A DNA stretch of 64,000 nt, taken from contig NC_021184.1 of the NCBI RefSeq assembly GCF_000233715.2, positions 1,644,501 to 1,708,500 on the forward strand, read 5' to 3'. Below, in pieces: positions 44,348 through 52,104 of the stretch. The position numbers were made by a program, and so were the translations under genes. The stretch's first letter is position 1. Every line of letters starts with the position of its first letter. The notes under the pieces were generated by a model. It was not told where the DNA came from. It was given only the letters and a program-made list of their open reading frames with translations, and did no database searches. This stretch comes from Desulfoscipio gibsoniae DSM 7213. GTDB lineage: Bacteria; Bacillota; Desulfotomaculia; Desulfotomaculales; Desulfallaceae.

Positions 44348-44773
44348 ATTACGGGCAGGCAGTGTTTGGTTGAGGATTCAATAGCAGAACGTATTTATCA
44401 GTTTTTAGGCAGTTTTGCGGCTAAGCATGATATTTCGGTTGTATATATACCGGTGAAGCAGCTAACGGGGGACTGTATTGACGGCTTATTCTTTCACTCG
44501 GATATTGATGAGGTTATTTTTATTGATAAAGATTTGCCTCTGGCAGAAAAGTGTTTTGTTTTAGCGCATGAGTTTGGGCATTATGTATTGCACCGCAGAC
44601 AAATGAATGCTGTTTGGGCTAAAGCTTATTGGTCAGAATCCCATAAGTCTTGGAGAATGAAGAAGGAAGCTGAAGCGGATCGCTTTGCCTACCGGTTGCT
44701 TGATTTAGCAATTGATTTAGCAAAAAGGTTGGCACAAAGTGAAACGGGGAGGGGTTATAGTGAAAGCTGTTGA
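44348..44773 (+). CDS. ImmA/IrrE-type metallopeptidase
   Basis: About 141 aa with zinc motif LAHEFGHYVLH and a downstream Glu (KKEAEADRFAY). In ICEBs1-like elements ImmA cleaves the repressor to start excision; the Xre repressor at 42151 is the obvious candidate target. GGGAGGTG (44334-44341) precedes an in-frame ATT at 44348; the first canonical codon is TTG at 44366. Confidence 0.75.
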   Translation: MTGRQCLVEDSIAERIYQFLGSFAAKHDISVVYIPVKQLTGDCIDGLFFHSDIDEVIFIDKDLPLAEKCFVLAHEFGHYVLHRRQMNAVWAKAYWSESHKSWRMKKEAEADRFAYRLLDLAIDLAKRLAQSETGRGYSESC

Positions 44774-45230
44774 GTATAATGCTGGGCATGTTAAATGCAC
44801 TGCAGGGCAAAAAGATATTTCAAATTTAATTAACCTGTATAAGCTGGTGGAGGAAACCACTCTAATAGACGAACCGGTAGACGGTTGGTGGCTAACATTA
44901 CTTGAGGAACTCTCCCTGATTGATTTTGTAGCGGTTTTAGCGATTATAATTGCCGGTTATGACGAGGGCAAACAGAAAGCGTTAAGGGATGAGGTTTATA
45001 AAATTAAACCTATGCCACATGAAAGTAGTAGGGACAGTAAATTCCTATTCAAACTATTAAAAGGAGTAATACTGGAACCTGAACTTTATCTGAAGATGGT
45101 TCATAATAAGTTTGGCGATCTACCTTTGGCTAAGCTCAAGGCATTAGCTAAACCGTTACTGAAAGGCAAACATAGCCATGCAACAATGAATAGGAGGGAA
45201 TCTCATGGAACGGCAATGGCAGGGTATTAA
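44760..45230 (+). CDS. Hypothetical protein, 156 aa
   Basis: GTG at 44760 with GGGGAGGGG, overlapping the ImmA gene. Helical, acidic, with a hydrophobic segment LIDFVAVLAIIIAGYDEG. Not recognised. Co-expressed with ImmA. Confidence 0.5.
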   Translation: MKAVEYNAGHVKCTAGQKDISNLINLYKLVEETTLIDEPVDGWWLTLLEELSLIDFVAVLAIIIAGYDEGKQKALRDEVYKIKPMPHESSRDSKFLFKLLKGVILEPELYLKMVHNKFGDLPLAKLKALAKPLLKGKHSHATMNRRESHGTAMAGY

Positions 45231-45642
45231 TTCCCAGGATGATTTGCCGGAGATGGTTAGGAGAGCTTTTGATCCCAAGGTTCTAAATAACCTGGATGCG
45301 GAAAATTTGATTAGTCCGTTAGCTATTCTTTGTGATACCCGTTATACTTCAGCATTCAATGATCCGTATGTTGGAGATGAGTATAACGAGCTATATGAAA
45401 AGAGTGAAAATATTTATAACGATTTAAAGAGGGCTTTACCAGGTGATAAACATGATCTTTTATTAAGATTTGAAAGTTTAATAATATCTAAGGCATGCAT
45501 TGATAATAAGCTTATTTTTCAGCAGGGCTTACGTGATGGGTTTAGGTTGGCAGTAGAGCTACTTGCGGTGCAAAGCGACAATAAGGCTGTAAATAGGACT
45601 GGCCTTGTCAATACCCTAGATAGGCATAGAAAAGCGCTTTAA
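45205..45642 (+). CDS. Hypothetical protein, 145 aa
   Basis: ATG with AGGAGGG upstream, overlapping the preceding gene. Helical, acidic; the segment KSENIYNDLKRALPGDKHDLLLRFESLI and a closing GLRDGFRLAVELL resemble the DUF6809-like small proteins of Firmicute elements. Function unknown. Confidence 0.5.
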   Translation: MERQWQGINSQDDLPEMVRRAFDPKVLNNLDAENLISPLAILCDTRYTSAFNDPYVGDEYNELYEKSENIYNDLKRALPGDKHDLLLRFESLIISKACIDNKLIFQQGLRDGFRLAVELLAVQSDNKAVNRTGLVNTLDRHRKAL

Positions 45643-45707
45643 GCTCCTTTTACGGGCTTCTGAGAGGGTGTTTATTGGTCGGTTAGTTGGGTAAGGTAAA
45701 CGATAAG

Positions 45708-45778
45708 GCTATGTAGTGGCCACCAATACCCAAGTGTAAAAAATTTGACAAATGAGTATTTCGTGGCCACTACATAGC
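45708..45778. repeat. 16-bp perfect inverted repeat
   Basis: GCTATGTAGTGGCCAC (45708-45723) pairs with 45763-45778; pairing extends inward by several bases with mismatches. It lies between two gene groups, without a T run. Confidence 0.7.
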
Positions 45779-45930
45779 AACTATGAAAGGTGGTGGTGCC
45801 GGACAGACATAAGGAAAATTTTTCTGTCGCACTGACAAGAACATGGTAAAATAATGTTTGGGAATACCGAACTGAGGGCGGGCCTCACCTGCCGGGGATG
45901 GAAACCATCCAAAGAAGGAGGTGAGGCGGG

Positions 45931-46014
45931 ATGATCACAATCAGCGACGCAGTACAAGTCGTAATCGCAATAATACTCCTGCTGACCCTCGTTGTTCAGC
46001 TAACTAGAAGGTAA
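45931..46014 (+). CDS. 27-aa membrane peptide, type I toxin-like
   Basis: A single hydrophobic helix (VQVVIAIILLLTLVVQL) with a basic end (TRR), preceded by a strong GAAGGAGGTGAGG. The sequence CCTCACCT at 45887-45894 can pair with AGGTGAGG overlapping this ribosome-binding site, so translation may be shut off in the folded mRNA. A perfect terminator follows. This is the design of small holin-like toxins (TxpA/BsrG type). Confidence 0.6.
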   Translation: MITISDAVQVVIAIILLLTLVVQLTRR

Positions 46015-46024
46015 GTAATTGAAA

Positions 46025-46056
46025 ACCTCTGAAACTGCGGTAACAGTTTCAGAGGT
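46025..46056 (+). terminator. Hairpin after the 27-aa peptide
   Basis: Thirteen-bp perfect stem ACCTCTGAAACTG / CAGTTTCAGAGGT; the following bases are not T-rich. Confidence 0.65.
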
Positions 46057-46209
46057 CCTAGATGAAAACCCCGGTTGGTGGGGCACTCGAGCCGTTTTCA
46101 GTTTCAGTATTCCCATTTATTAAAGGGGTGATAACTTCTAAGTAAATAATATATCTCGAATTGCTAATTGTCAAGAATTGCAAATCTATTTAAGGGAGGC
46201 AAGCAAGAT

Positions 46210-47259
46210 ATGAAACGATTGTTAACGATTCTATCGCTTATATTATTCACGTTCATCTCTTTTACAGCTTATGCGGATGAGCAGGTCAATGTCTACGACC
46301 AGCAAAAGCAGCTGGTAAAAAGCGTGGTATTTGTGGTGGGCAGCGACCGGTATTTTGTCGATGGGCAAACGCCCGGTGTTTTGATGGACGCCAAGCCGTT
46401 CATTGAATCCGGAAGAACTTTTGTGCCGGTGCGGTACTTGGGCAACGCCCTGGGCGTGACCGATGATTATATCGGGTGGGAAAGCCCCAGGGTTACCCTG
46501 GATGAACCCGGCTTCCCGGTGGTGGATCTGGCTGTTGGCAGTAAAACAATTAAGAGTGACGGCAAGGCAACAACGATGGATGTTGCTCCGCTGCTGAAAA
46601 CCGGCCGCACGTATCTGCCCGCCCGGTTTGTGGCCGAGGCATTGGGGTATGAAGTGGCCTGGGATGCCGAAAACGGCATTGTGCTGTGCTGGCCCAAAGG
46701 CGCGGAGAAACCGGACGTGAAAGCGGTAGTTGAGTATATCACCGGCCAGGCTCCGGCAACGCCTGTAACCCCGGTGCAGCCAACTGAACCGGAGCTGCCG
46801 GCAGGGGAAACCCGGCCCTTTAGCGGTACGACGCTTGATCCGAATGATTATGTGGTTGCCGAGAGAAAAGCCATTCCCTACGAATTCAAGCAACCAGGTG
46901 CCAGTATTATGGAAATGACTGTGGAGGAACTGCGTCAGAAGCCGGTTGCGATGGGTAGTAACAATGATACAATTATCTATGATGTAAACGTGCAAAAGGA
47001 CAAGGTTTATGTTAAACAGGCTACAGGTGACCTTACGCCGGCAAGATTAATACTTGCCAAGGGCAACAACGTATCCGTGCAAAGGGATAACACGCTGAAA
47101 GAATACAGCAGCAACCCCTTTACCCACGGCTATTACGTCAGCCTGGAAGCCGACCCGGGCGGCGGCACCAAGATCGAAGATGTCACGCATATCACGTTGT
47201 TATTTAGTAACCAAGCCCTGGCTATTAAAAATCCCCTCTACAAAGGAGGCAGCAAATAA
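46210..47259 (+). CDS. Secreted copper-amine-oxidase-N-domain protein
   Basis: 349 aa. Signal peptide (1-22, TAYADE). Two stalk-domain repeats follow: DAKPFIESGRTFVPVRYLGNALG and DVAPLLKTGRTYLPARFVAEALG, the hallmark of Cu_amine_oxidN1 domains found on Firmicute cell-surface proteins. A Pro-rich linker and a C-terminal beta-domain of unknown function end it. Probably exported cargo of the element. Confidence 0.8.
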   Translation: MKRLLTILSLILFTFISFTAYADEQVNVYDQQKQLVKSVVFVVGSDRYFVDGQTPGVLMDAKPFIESGRTFVPVRYLGNALGVTDDYIGWESPRVTLDEPGFPVVDLAVGSKTIKSDGKATTMDVAPLLKTGRTYLPARFVAEALGYEVAWDAENGIVLCWPKGAEKPDVKAVVEYITGQAPATPVTPVQPTEPELPAGETRPFSGTTLDPNDYVVAERKAIPYEFKQPGASIMEMTVEELRQKPVAMGSNNDTIIYDVNVQKDKVYVKQATGDLTPARLILAKGNNVSVQRDNTLKEYSSNPFTHGYYVSLEADPGGGTKIEDVTHITLLFSNQALAIKNPLYKGGSK

Positions 47260-47261
47260 TA

Positions 47262-48161
47262 ATGCGTTTAACTAAATTAATACTTTTGCTTGCAGCCCTG
47301 CTGCTGTTGCTCCCGGGAACGGCTTTGGCCGAACCCCAGGAGCAATTATTTTTGCGCCAAGTAAGTGTAGGCAGCTTTGACGTGTGGCAGCACACGGACG
47401 GCAGATGGCAGGATACCGACCATGACGGCAAACCCGATCCATACGGCTTGACAAATAAAACATTAGAGCCCGAGGTTTTCACTCTGCCCCAAACGCAGTA
47501 CACCAGCGGTTTTACCGTTACCAGGGTAGAGATAGAATACGACTTCACCTTAACGGATGAGGGACTTAAAAACGCTGGCCGCTCTGAAAGTTGGGATTAT
47601 TTCAATAAAAAATACCTCACAAAGCTCCCCAACAACTACAAGGCAGAAAAAACCGGCGAGGATTTAGCCCAAGGCGAAGTCACCGTTCAAAAGACTCTTG
47701 ATCTGACGCCAGAACTGCTTGACTTAAAAGATCCTGCCATCCGTGAGGAACTAGGCATGAGCGACCAGGACTTCTCCGACCTGGCCCAGGGTTGGCGGTG
47801 GTATACACCTGTGCTGATTAACTGGTACGGAGTACCAAAGGACAAAGAAGAAAAAGAATTCGAGTATGGTCTAGTAGTTTGCGGCGTTTTGCCTAATGGG
47901 CCTGATAGTTCAGCAACGCCTGGTGGAGATCCATGGCTGGTTGAATTCGGTGGATATAATGAGCCTGTGGAAATTTGGATTTGGGATATGTATATGGATA
48001 AATTACCTGATTTCTCCCGTTCCTCTGAAGAAGTTAGAAAAGTAAAGCCGCTTTATATATTGAAATTAAAACCAGGTGAAACTAAAACATGTGAAATACC
48101 AGCAAAAGATGATAAATATAACGTGGGATACTACATGGCTATGTGGAAATTGGATAAATAA
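47262..48161 (+). CDS. Secreted hypothetical protein
   Basis: 299 aa with a clear signal peptide (LLLLLPGTALA). DTDHDGKPDPYGL near residues 50-62 is an EF-hand/thrombospondin type 3-like calcium motif. The rest is beta-rich and unknown. It starts 2 bp after the previous gene, so the pair is exported together. Confidence 0.6.
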   Translation: MRLTKLILLLAALLLLLPGTALAEPQEQLFLRQVSVGSFDVWQHTDGRWQDTDHDGKPDPYGLTNKTLEPEVFTLPQTQYTSGFTVTRVEIEYDFTLTDEGLKNAGRSESWDYFNKKYLTKLPNNYKAEKTGEDLAQGEVTVQKTLDLTPELLDLKDPAIREELGMSDQDFSDLAQGWRWYTPVLINWYGVPKDKEEKEFEYGLVVCGVLPNGPDSSATPGGDPWLVEFGGYNEPVEIWIWDMYMDKLPDFSRSSEEVRKVKPLYILKLKPGETKTCEIPAKDDKYNVGYYMAMWKLDK

Positions 48162-48208
48162 TGATATTTAACAAGCGGGGTATTTGCCTTACTTGTTTTT
48201 TGCCTAGA

Positions 48209-48260
48209 TGCAAGACCCGGCAGCGCCGGGCCTTGCATTATCTCTTTGGATGTTTTATGA
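48209..48260 (+). repeat. Hairpin repeat, copy 1
   Basis: Hairpin CCCGGCAGCGCCGGG then CTTGCATT and TTGGATGTT; matches 49651-49700 (about 38 of 50 bases). It lies directly after the secreted gene. Confidence 0.55.
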
Positions 48261-48374
48261 GAGCAGCAATTGGGAGTAGGAGTAGTCATGTGCATAAAAG
48301 GAAGATTTGTAAAGTAAATAGCACTGAGGGACCCGGGAAATACCAGGTTCCTATAACCAGGGAGGTAAAAATAT

Positions 48375-48611
48375 ATGGCCAAGAAGGTTAGAGTACTTGA
48401 AACCATTCATAGATGCCTTATAGAATCAGGCGAGAATGGTATTTCTCTTAAGGATTTAGCTAAATTTATTTATGGTCGAAATAATAAAAAATACGAACTT
48501 AGAATTATAAAAAATGTTGGGTTGCTGCGAATCAGAAAAGGGTTAAAAATAAACTATGATAAAAAAACAAGGCGTTACTTACTTTTATCTCCTAAAAATA
48601 CAGAATTATAG
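48375..48611 (+). CDS. Winged-helix hypothetical protein
   Basis: 78 aa: LETIHRCLIESGENGISLKDLAKFIYGRNNK resembles a winged-helix fold. AGGGAGG upstream of the ATG. Its end overlaps the convergent gene by 37 bp. Confidence 0.5.
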   Translation: MAKKVRVLETIHRCLIESGENGISLKDLAKFIYGRNNKKYELRIIKNVGLLRIRKGLKINYDKKTRRYLLLSPKNTEL

Positions 48612-49375
48612 CCATGAGCCCACAAACTTGTTAGTTCAATCACAATACGTGGAGTGTCGTTTTGTATTTCAAAAGCACTTTTATTTGTCTTATCACCTAA
48701 ATAATAACCTTCAAAAGATATAGAATTACTTTCGAGTTGTATATTTTGGGTAGTGGCTAAAATAGTATCAATAGCATCTGTTAAGCTTCGGAAAACCATC
48801 TTGATTTGTGATCTATTTATTTTGTTGTTATCCTTACTTTGTGTTTTGATCGGTTTAAACTCTGAAAGAGATAGGCGACATAAATATAATTTTTGGGCTT
48901 CAAGCGTATTGCTCAAAATAATATTATCTAATATTTGATCAGCTGTTATATATTTCGCTTGAGCTATAAGAGCCGCTGGTAGAAACTCTAAATGTTTTGC
49001 CAAAAATTCCCCAGCTATTATTTTTACATTCATAATATTCTCTAAAGAACTTATAACCAGCTCTCTAATGTGACAGCTTTCAAGAAAATTTTCAAAGTGA
49101 ATGCTAGCTATATCCGATGCTGTCCATTCTTCTAACCCATCAGTATCTTTGCCGAAAATTGATTCAACTAAGTCTAATTTGTCCTTTTGATTTAACCATT
49201 CGTTCCAGAGCGAATAAATTATATTGGCCATAGTATCATTAGGCTTATTTCGGCCTGTTTCCCAAGCATTAATAGCGCTAGCGGATAGTTTATATTTTTC
49301 GGCTAATTTACGAACAGAATAATTTAAGCTTTCACGCAAAAGCCGCAATATGCTACCTGTCCGACACGTGAGCAT
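48575..49375 (-). CDS. Xre-type regulator with long C-terminal domain
   Basis: 266 aa. N-terminal HTH (NYSVRKLAEKYKLSASAINAWETGRNKP); the C-terminal ~190 residues are helical then beta and unknown. No protease domain. The 37-bp tail-to-tail overlap with 48375-48611 implies antisense transcripts. Confidence 0.65.
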   Translation of the reverse strand: MLTCRTGSILRLLRESLNYSVRKLAEKYKLSASAINAWETGRNKPNDTMANIIYSLWNEWLNQKDKLDLVESIFGKDTDGLEEWTASDIASIHFENFLESCHIRELVISSLENIMNVKIIAGEFLAKHLEFLPAALIAQAKYITADQILDNIILSNTLEAQKLYLCRLSLSEFKPIKTQSKDNNKINRSQIKMVFRSLTDAIDTILATTQNIQLESNSISFEGYYLGDKTNKSAFEIQNDTPRIVIELTSLWAHGYNSVFLGDKSK

Positions 49376-49818
49376 TAATTCTCCCCCTTTATTTATTCTA
49401 ATTAATGGGGTGGTGGGGATATAAAATAAAATATTAAGTATGTTGTTGGAATTTAAAGTATGATGCTGAATTTTACATATAATTTATAAAAATATAACAA
49501 AAAAGTACTTGTGTATGAATTTTTGTAGACGTATACTTCTTATAAGGTATTTCACTGTGCAACATGTACGTTAAGTACATATTATCAGTATTAAATATTT
49601 TTCGCAAGACCTTGCTTTGCTTGGTGCAAAATTTTGACAAGCTCCAAAATAAGAGTCCCGACAGTGCCGGGACTTGCATAACCTACTTGGATGTTTCTTT
49701 ATTACAAAATAAATCAAATGACACATTATATATTGTTTTATGAGTCATTTTTGTAATTTTAATTGACTTATATTTTTACATTTAGTATTATTGGGATAAG
49801 ATAACAGGGGGGTTTGGG
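49376..49818. other. AT-rich region with hairpin repeat copy 2
   Basis: No gene. The first 250 bp are unusually AT-rich. Copy 2 of the hairpin repeat lies at 49651-49700 (GTCCCGACAGTGCCGGGAC stem). The promoter of the next gene is probably in the last 80 bp. Confidence 0.45.
49651..49700 (+). repeat. Hairpin repeat, copy 2
   Basis: Same hairpin and trailing CTTGCAT...TTGGATGTTT as at 48209-48260. The stems differ by compensatory changes (CCCGGC/GCCGGG against GTCCCGA/TGCCGGGAC). Confidence 0.55.
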
Positions 49819-50442
49819 ATGAAACATAGTGGTTTCCTGACGATGAAGGAATTGCAGGATAGATTAAAGCTTAGTCGGCAAACAATAACTCGTTATATAA
49901 AAGCTGGACTCCCTCGGATGAAAAAAGGGCATGAAAACCTTTTTGATATGGACGAGGTCTCAAAATGGCTTGAAAGAAATAATTCAAATCCTGATTATGC
50001 AAAACTAATGGGCCAAGTTTATGAAATTTATCCAAACGACCCCTTAAAAGCTTTAGAACACGTTAAAAAACACGGGAATAACCTGTTTTACTTGTATGCG
50101 TTGGCTGAATTAACGCAAAATATATACTCAAATATTTGTTGTAAAATTCCTAGCAGAATTAATAGAGTAAAAGTAGGTGCTGTGGAGGTGGATTATTTCT
50201 TCCGGGGTCTAATTGATATTTTAAGAAGTTTGCCTAAGAATTTGCCGGCGGGGAAGTATCATTACATGGCGACTCGAATTGAAGATTTAGTTATCGAACT
50301 AATAAAAGAAAGTGATAGACCTCGATATGTTCAAGAATATAAATTCTTTTTTCAAGATGAAAAAAAGTTTAGTGGGTTAAGCAGAAATGAGGTATTTTGG
50401 GAAAGGAGAGGTATTGATGTTGGTAGATTACGAAAAACTTAA
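49819..50442 (+). CDS. HTH_17/MerR-like protein
   Basis: 207 aa. N-terminal MKELQDRLKLSRQTITRYIKAGLP...FDMDEVSKWLE is a helix-turn-helix of the excisionase/MerR type; the rest is helical and unknown. GGGGGG precedes the ATG. Possibly a DNA-binding partner in element control. Confidence 0.6.
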   Translation: MKHSGFLTMKELQDRLKLSRQTITRYIKAGLPRMKKGHENLFDMDEVSKWLERNNSNPDYAKLMGQVYEIYPNDPLKALEHVKKHGNNLFYLYALAELTQNIYSNICCKIPSRINRVKVGAVEVDYFFRGLIDILRSLPKNLPAGKYHYMATRIEDLVIELIKESDRPRYVQEYKFFFQDEKKFSGLSRNEVFWERRGIDVGRLRKT

Positions 50443-50704
50443 TATTAACTTAAAGGGTGCTCTCGTTCATGGTGTGATCAGCTTAAAATATGTAGTGGGT
50501 GGTCGTACTTTTGCTGATATAGATATATTAGATTTTGGTAATGGATTTGGTAGTCAAGCGACTATAAGAAGTAATGAAACCGAATATGGTAGTGTATCAA
50601 GTGGTAAATATTTTAATAGCATAGAAGATGCTGTAAATGACGTAATTATTTTAATTGAAAAAGAGATAATCGTAGATGAATACGTAAGAAATTGCCAGGA
50701 ATAA
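50417..50704 (+). CDS. Hypothetical protein, 95 aa
   Basis: ATG with AAAGGAGAGG, overlapping the preceding gene by 26 bp. Beta-rich first half (GALVHGVISLKYVVGGRTFADIDI), acidic helix at the end. Not recognised. Confidence 0.5.
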   Translation: MLVDYEKLNINLKGALVHGVISLKYVVGGRTFADIDILDFGNGFGSQATIRSNETEYGSVSSGKYFNSIEDAVNDVIILIEKEIIVDEYVRNCQE

Positions 50705-50786
50705 ATTTTTTTCCTTTTGTCCCGTTCCCGCCCCGGGTTATGGCGCGGGTCGCACTTTTTAGTGACTTGAAAAAGGGGGTATCTCT

Positions 50787-51116
50787 GTGCTTTTTCCGCC
50801 TGTGACAAGAGTTGTTTTTGCATCTGATAAAACAGGCATTATCAAGGGCCGCTTACGGCCTGGACAAGCTGCCCGGGACGTAAAAAAAGGAAAAGCGAAA
50901 AAAATGGGCGATAATTTAATTCAATATTCTTATTTTTGGCGTAAAGAGCCAATTATACTTAATGACGATGAAATTGTGCTACTCGGGACTATATCACGCT
51001 ACACAACAAAATCTGGTTATTTAAAAACCAATGATCCACAGACAGCACGAAATATTTTCAGACACAATAACTATGTCGTGTCACTTGCGATGCCAAACCT
51101 AAGTAAAAATAATTAA
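50787..51116 (+). CDS. Hypothetical basic protein, 109 aa
   Basis: GTG with AAAGGGGG upstream. Basic N-terminal part, no motif known. Single gene before hicAB. Confidence 0.4.
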   Translation: MLFPPVTRVVFASDKTGIIKGRLRPGQAARDVKKGKAKKMGDNLIQYSYFWRKEPIILNDDEIVLLGTISRYTTKSGYLKTNDPQTARNIFRHNNYVVSLAMPNLSKNN

Positions 51117-51181
51117 TCAACTACCTATACACCTAACCATAAAAAGTCTAAAATATACATAAGCGAGAAGGTGTATTTCCT

Positions 51182-51433
51182 TTGGGCAAATTTGAAAAAC
51201 TATTAAAGAGGTTTAATCAGCACCCCGTTCCATTGGATATATCCTACCAGGAAGCAGCCCGGTTGTTATTGGTAATTGGGTGCTCGATGCGAAAAAGATC
51301 AGGCAGCCATCGGGTTTTTACATATTTAGGGTATTCCAAATTAATTGTTCTCATGGAGAATGAAAATTTACGGCCATACCAGGTACAGGATATAAAAGAT
51401 TTGCTGAAATACATAGGCATCAAGGCTAGATAA
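51182..51433 (+). CDS. hicA: HicA-type mRNA interferase toxin
   Basis: 83 aa, TTG start with AGAAGGTG. SGSHRVFTYLGYSKL contains the catalytic His-bearing SGSH element of HicA, and the end YQVQDIKDLLKYIGI matches the family. The small dsRBD-like RNase is neutralised by HicB encoded 13 bp downstream. Confidence 0.75.
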   Translation: MGKFEKLLKRFNQHPVPLDISYQEAARLLLVIGCSMRKRSGSHRVFTYLGYSKLIVLMENENLRPYQVQDIKDLLKYIGIKAR

Positions 51434-51446
51434 GGGGGGGTATTAA

Positions 51447-51782
51447 GTGTCTATGGTTATGAGTACAATTAAGATTAACACCGAGGCCCTTGAAGGAGAA
51501 TTAGACCGTTTTCTTGATATTCCTGCTAATCATTCTGAATTAATTTATCAAAGCGAAGCATACAGGAATATTAGATATCCCGTTGTATTAACCAGGTTGA
51601 CTGGTGAGGAATGGTTGGCTGAGCATAAGGATTTGCCCGGGTGTAAAATACACGGCAGCACTCCGGAAGAAGCAATGGCCAGGTTGGAAGAGGTTAAGCT
51701 ATCATGGATCTATGCGGCCATGGCCGAGGGCAGGAAGATTCCAAAGCCTTCTCCAGGCCCGCAAGTTGTGAAAATGGCATAA
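51447..51782 (+). CDS. hicB: HicB-type antitoxin
   Basis: 111 aa. YPVVLTRLTGEEWLAEHKDLPGC is the partial RNase H fold of HicB (degenerate); EVKLSWIYAAMAEGRKIPKPSP matches the family C terminus before the DNA-binding part, which is absent. GTG start after a G-rich site. Confidence 0.75.
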   Translation: MSMVMSTIKINTEALEGELDRFLDIPANHSELIYQSEAYRNIRYPVVLTRLTGEEWLAEHKDLPGCKIHGSTPEEAMARLEEVKLSWIYAAMAEGRKIPKPSPGPQVVKMA

Positions 51783-51851
51783 TAAGCACCAGATAATAAC
51801 CTCCGGTTGACCGGGGGTTTTGTATTTCATAAATATGAAAGGGGCGGTGAT

Positions 51852-52040
51852 ATGATGGATATGTACACGGTAGCCGAAGTTTCGAAAAAGTTGCGGGTGC
51901 GGAAGTCCTTTGTTTACGAGCTCATTTATACAAAACGATTAAGGGCTCTTAAACTGTCTGAACGCCGCATTCGCATACCTTCATCTGCATTGGAGGATTT
52001 CATAAGAAATTTTTCTGAAGAGGAAAAAGGTAAACTGTAA
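51852..52040 (+). CDS. Excisionase-like HTH protein
   Basis: 62 aa, MYTVAEVSKKLRVRKSFVYELIYTKRLRALKL...IRIPSSALEDFI, the HTH_17/AlpA-Xis type. Directly upstream of the integrase, its usual position. GGGGCGGTGAT precedes the ATG. Confidence 0.8.
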   Translation: MMDMYTVAEVSKKLRVRKSFVYELIYTKRLRALKLSERRIRIPSSALEDFIRNFSEEEKGKL

Positions 52041-52104
52041 GGCGGCAGGGAAGTAAATCCCTGCCTAACTTTTTCCTGCTTTTTGCCGTTATAGGAGGTC
52101 ACAA

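Noticed and set aside
46243-46995. 250-codon open frame opposite the stalk-domain gene
   Set aside because: It is the antisense shadow of a well-supported secreted protein with two domain repeats.
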